DNA from: an uncultured Coriobacteriaceae bacterium
Lineage (GTDB): Bacteria > Actinomycetota > Coriobacteriia > Coriobacteriales > Atopobiaceae
Direction: 5' to 3'
NCBI GenBank assembly: GCA_902778135.1
Contig: CACYWP010000009.1
Span: 56,067 to 120,066 of the forward strand
DNA: 64,000 nucleotides
Below the pieces are notes generated by a model. The model was not told where the DNA came from, searched no databases, and saw only the letters and a list, made by a program, of their open reading frames with translations. Position numbers and translations under genes: made by a program. Below are positions 63,901-64,000 of this stretch, piece by piece. Each line of letters begins with the position of its first letter. Position 1 is the stretch's first letter.

Positions 63901-64000
63901 CTAGTACTCGAGCTTCCACATGTAGCGACGGACCGTCAGCGGGTGGCTGCGCGCGTCGGCCAGAGCCTCAGCGTAGGTGCGGAACACGGCGGTGTGCAGC
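63901..64000 (-). CDS. C-terminus of unidentified gene at right edge
   Basis: Only the last 33 codons are in the window, ending AVFRTYAEALADAR, SHPLTVRRYMWKLEY and a TAG stop at 63901-63903. A helix followed by a basic/aromatic end; too little to assign a family. The terminator just behind it supports a real gene end. Confidence 0.6.
   Translation of the reverse strand, partial: LHTAVFRTYAEALADARSHPLTVRRYMWKLEY

Overview
The window is high-GC DNA with dense gene packing and frequent GTG/TTG starts. Gene content fits the gut or oral anaerobic Actinobacteria of class Coriobacteriia (an Olsenella/Atopobiaceae-like genome). That placement is an inference from protein style and gene content; no rRNA gene is present. 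There is no prophage, complete insertion sequence or CRISPR array. About 52 protein genes, two candidate structured RNAs and two broken genes can be supported.

Layout. 1-10.7 kb: housekeeping and envelope genes (two alpha/beta hydrolases, RibD-like reductase, ICMT-like methyltransferase, class A serine hydrolase, orphan siderophore/cobalamin-type lipoprotein, Hsp33, secreted lysozyme-like protein, RlmKL, PARG-like macrodomain protein). 11-17.3 kb: a GH32 enzyme, then a cyclic-di-GMP block (PAS-GGDEF protein, degenerate-GGDEF/EAL protein, PAS-like partner). 17.4-19.4 kb: membrane protein and CorA transporter. 19.7-44.8 kb: a large sucrose/fructo-oligosaccharide island: three further GH32 enzymes, sucrose phosphorylase, fructokinase, two tandem sucrose-type PTS EIIBCA proteins, a five-gene Lpl/Msm-type ABC operon containing its own GH32, a YesL-like membrane protein with partner, and three LacI-family regulators. 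Inside the island are a fused pair of truncated genes (araD and an FGGY kinase) and, at 41.3-43.1 kb, a Ro60/Rsr protein gene preceded by two Y-RNA-like elements. 45-57.6 kb: peroxiredoxin, PlsY-like protein, HAD phosphatase, an unusual oxidoreductase/UPF0303 fusion, a MerR/EamA divergent pair, acetyltransferase, HisJ-like phosphatase, pyruvate kinase, ROK kinase, a MITE-like element, an aldo/keto reductase with Fe-S tail and a flavin reductase. 57.7-64 kb: two GH1 phospho-beta-glucosidases, GNAT, ROK kinase, HicB with a HicA remnant, a phosphoglucomutase-like HAD protein and the end of an unidentified gene.

How it works together. Sucrose entering by the PTS would become sucrose-6-phosphate and be split by intracellular GH32 enzymes; fructo-oligosaccharides entering by the ABC system would be trimmed by GH32 and sucrose phosphorylase. 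Fructokinase and ROK kinases feed glycolysis, whose last enzyme (pyruvate kinase) is also here. Two LacI-type operator families tie the island together: TGAAATCGWTYTCA-like sites before the PTS, fructokinase and three GH32 genes, and TGTGCAAATGCACA-like sites before the ABC operon and the regulator at 24058.

Most notable: the rsr locus. Two RNA-like elements in tandem (42941-43024 and 42775-42924, minus strand) share conserved 5' and 3' segments, each closes with a terminal helix, and the second contains a perfect tRNA T-arm. This matches the known Rsr/YrlA/YrlB arrangement of other bacteria and gives this genome a candidate Ro-Y RNA system.
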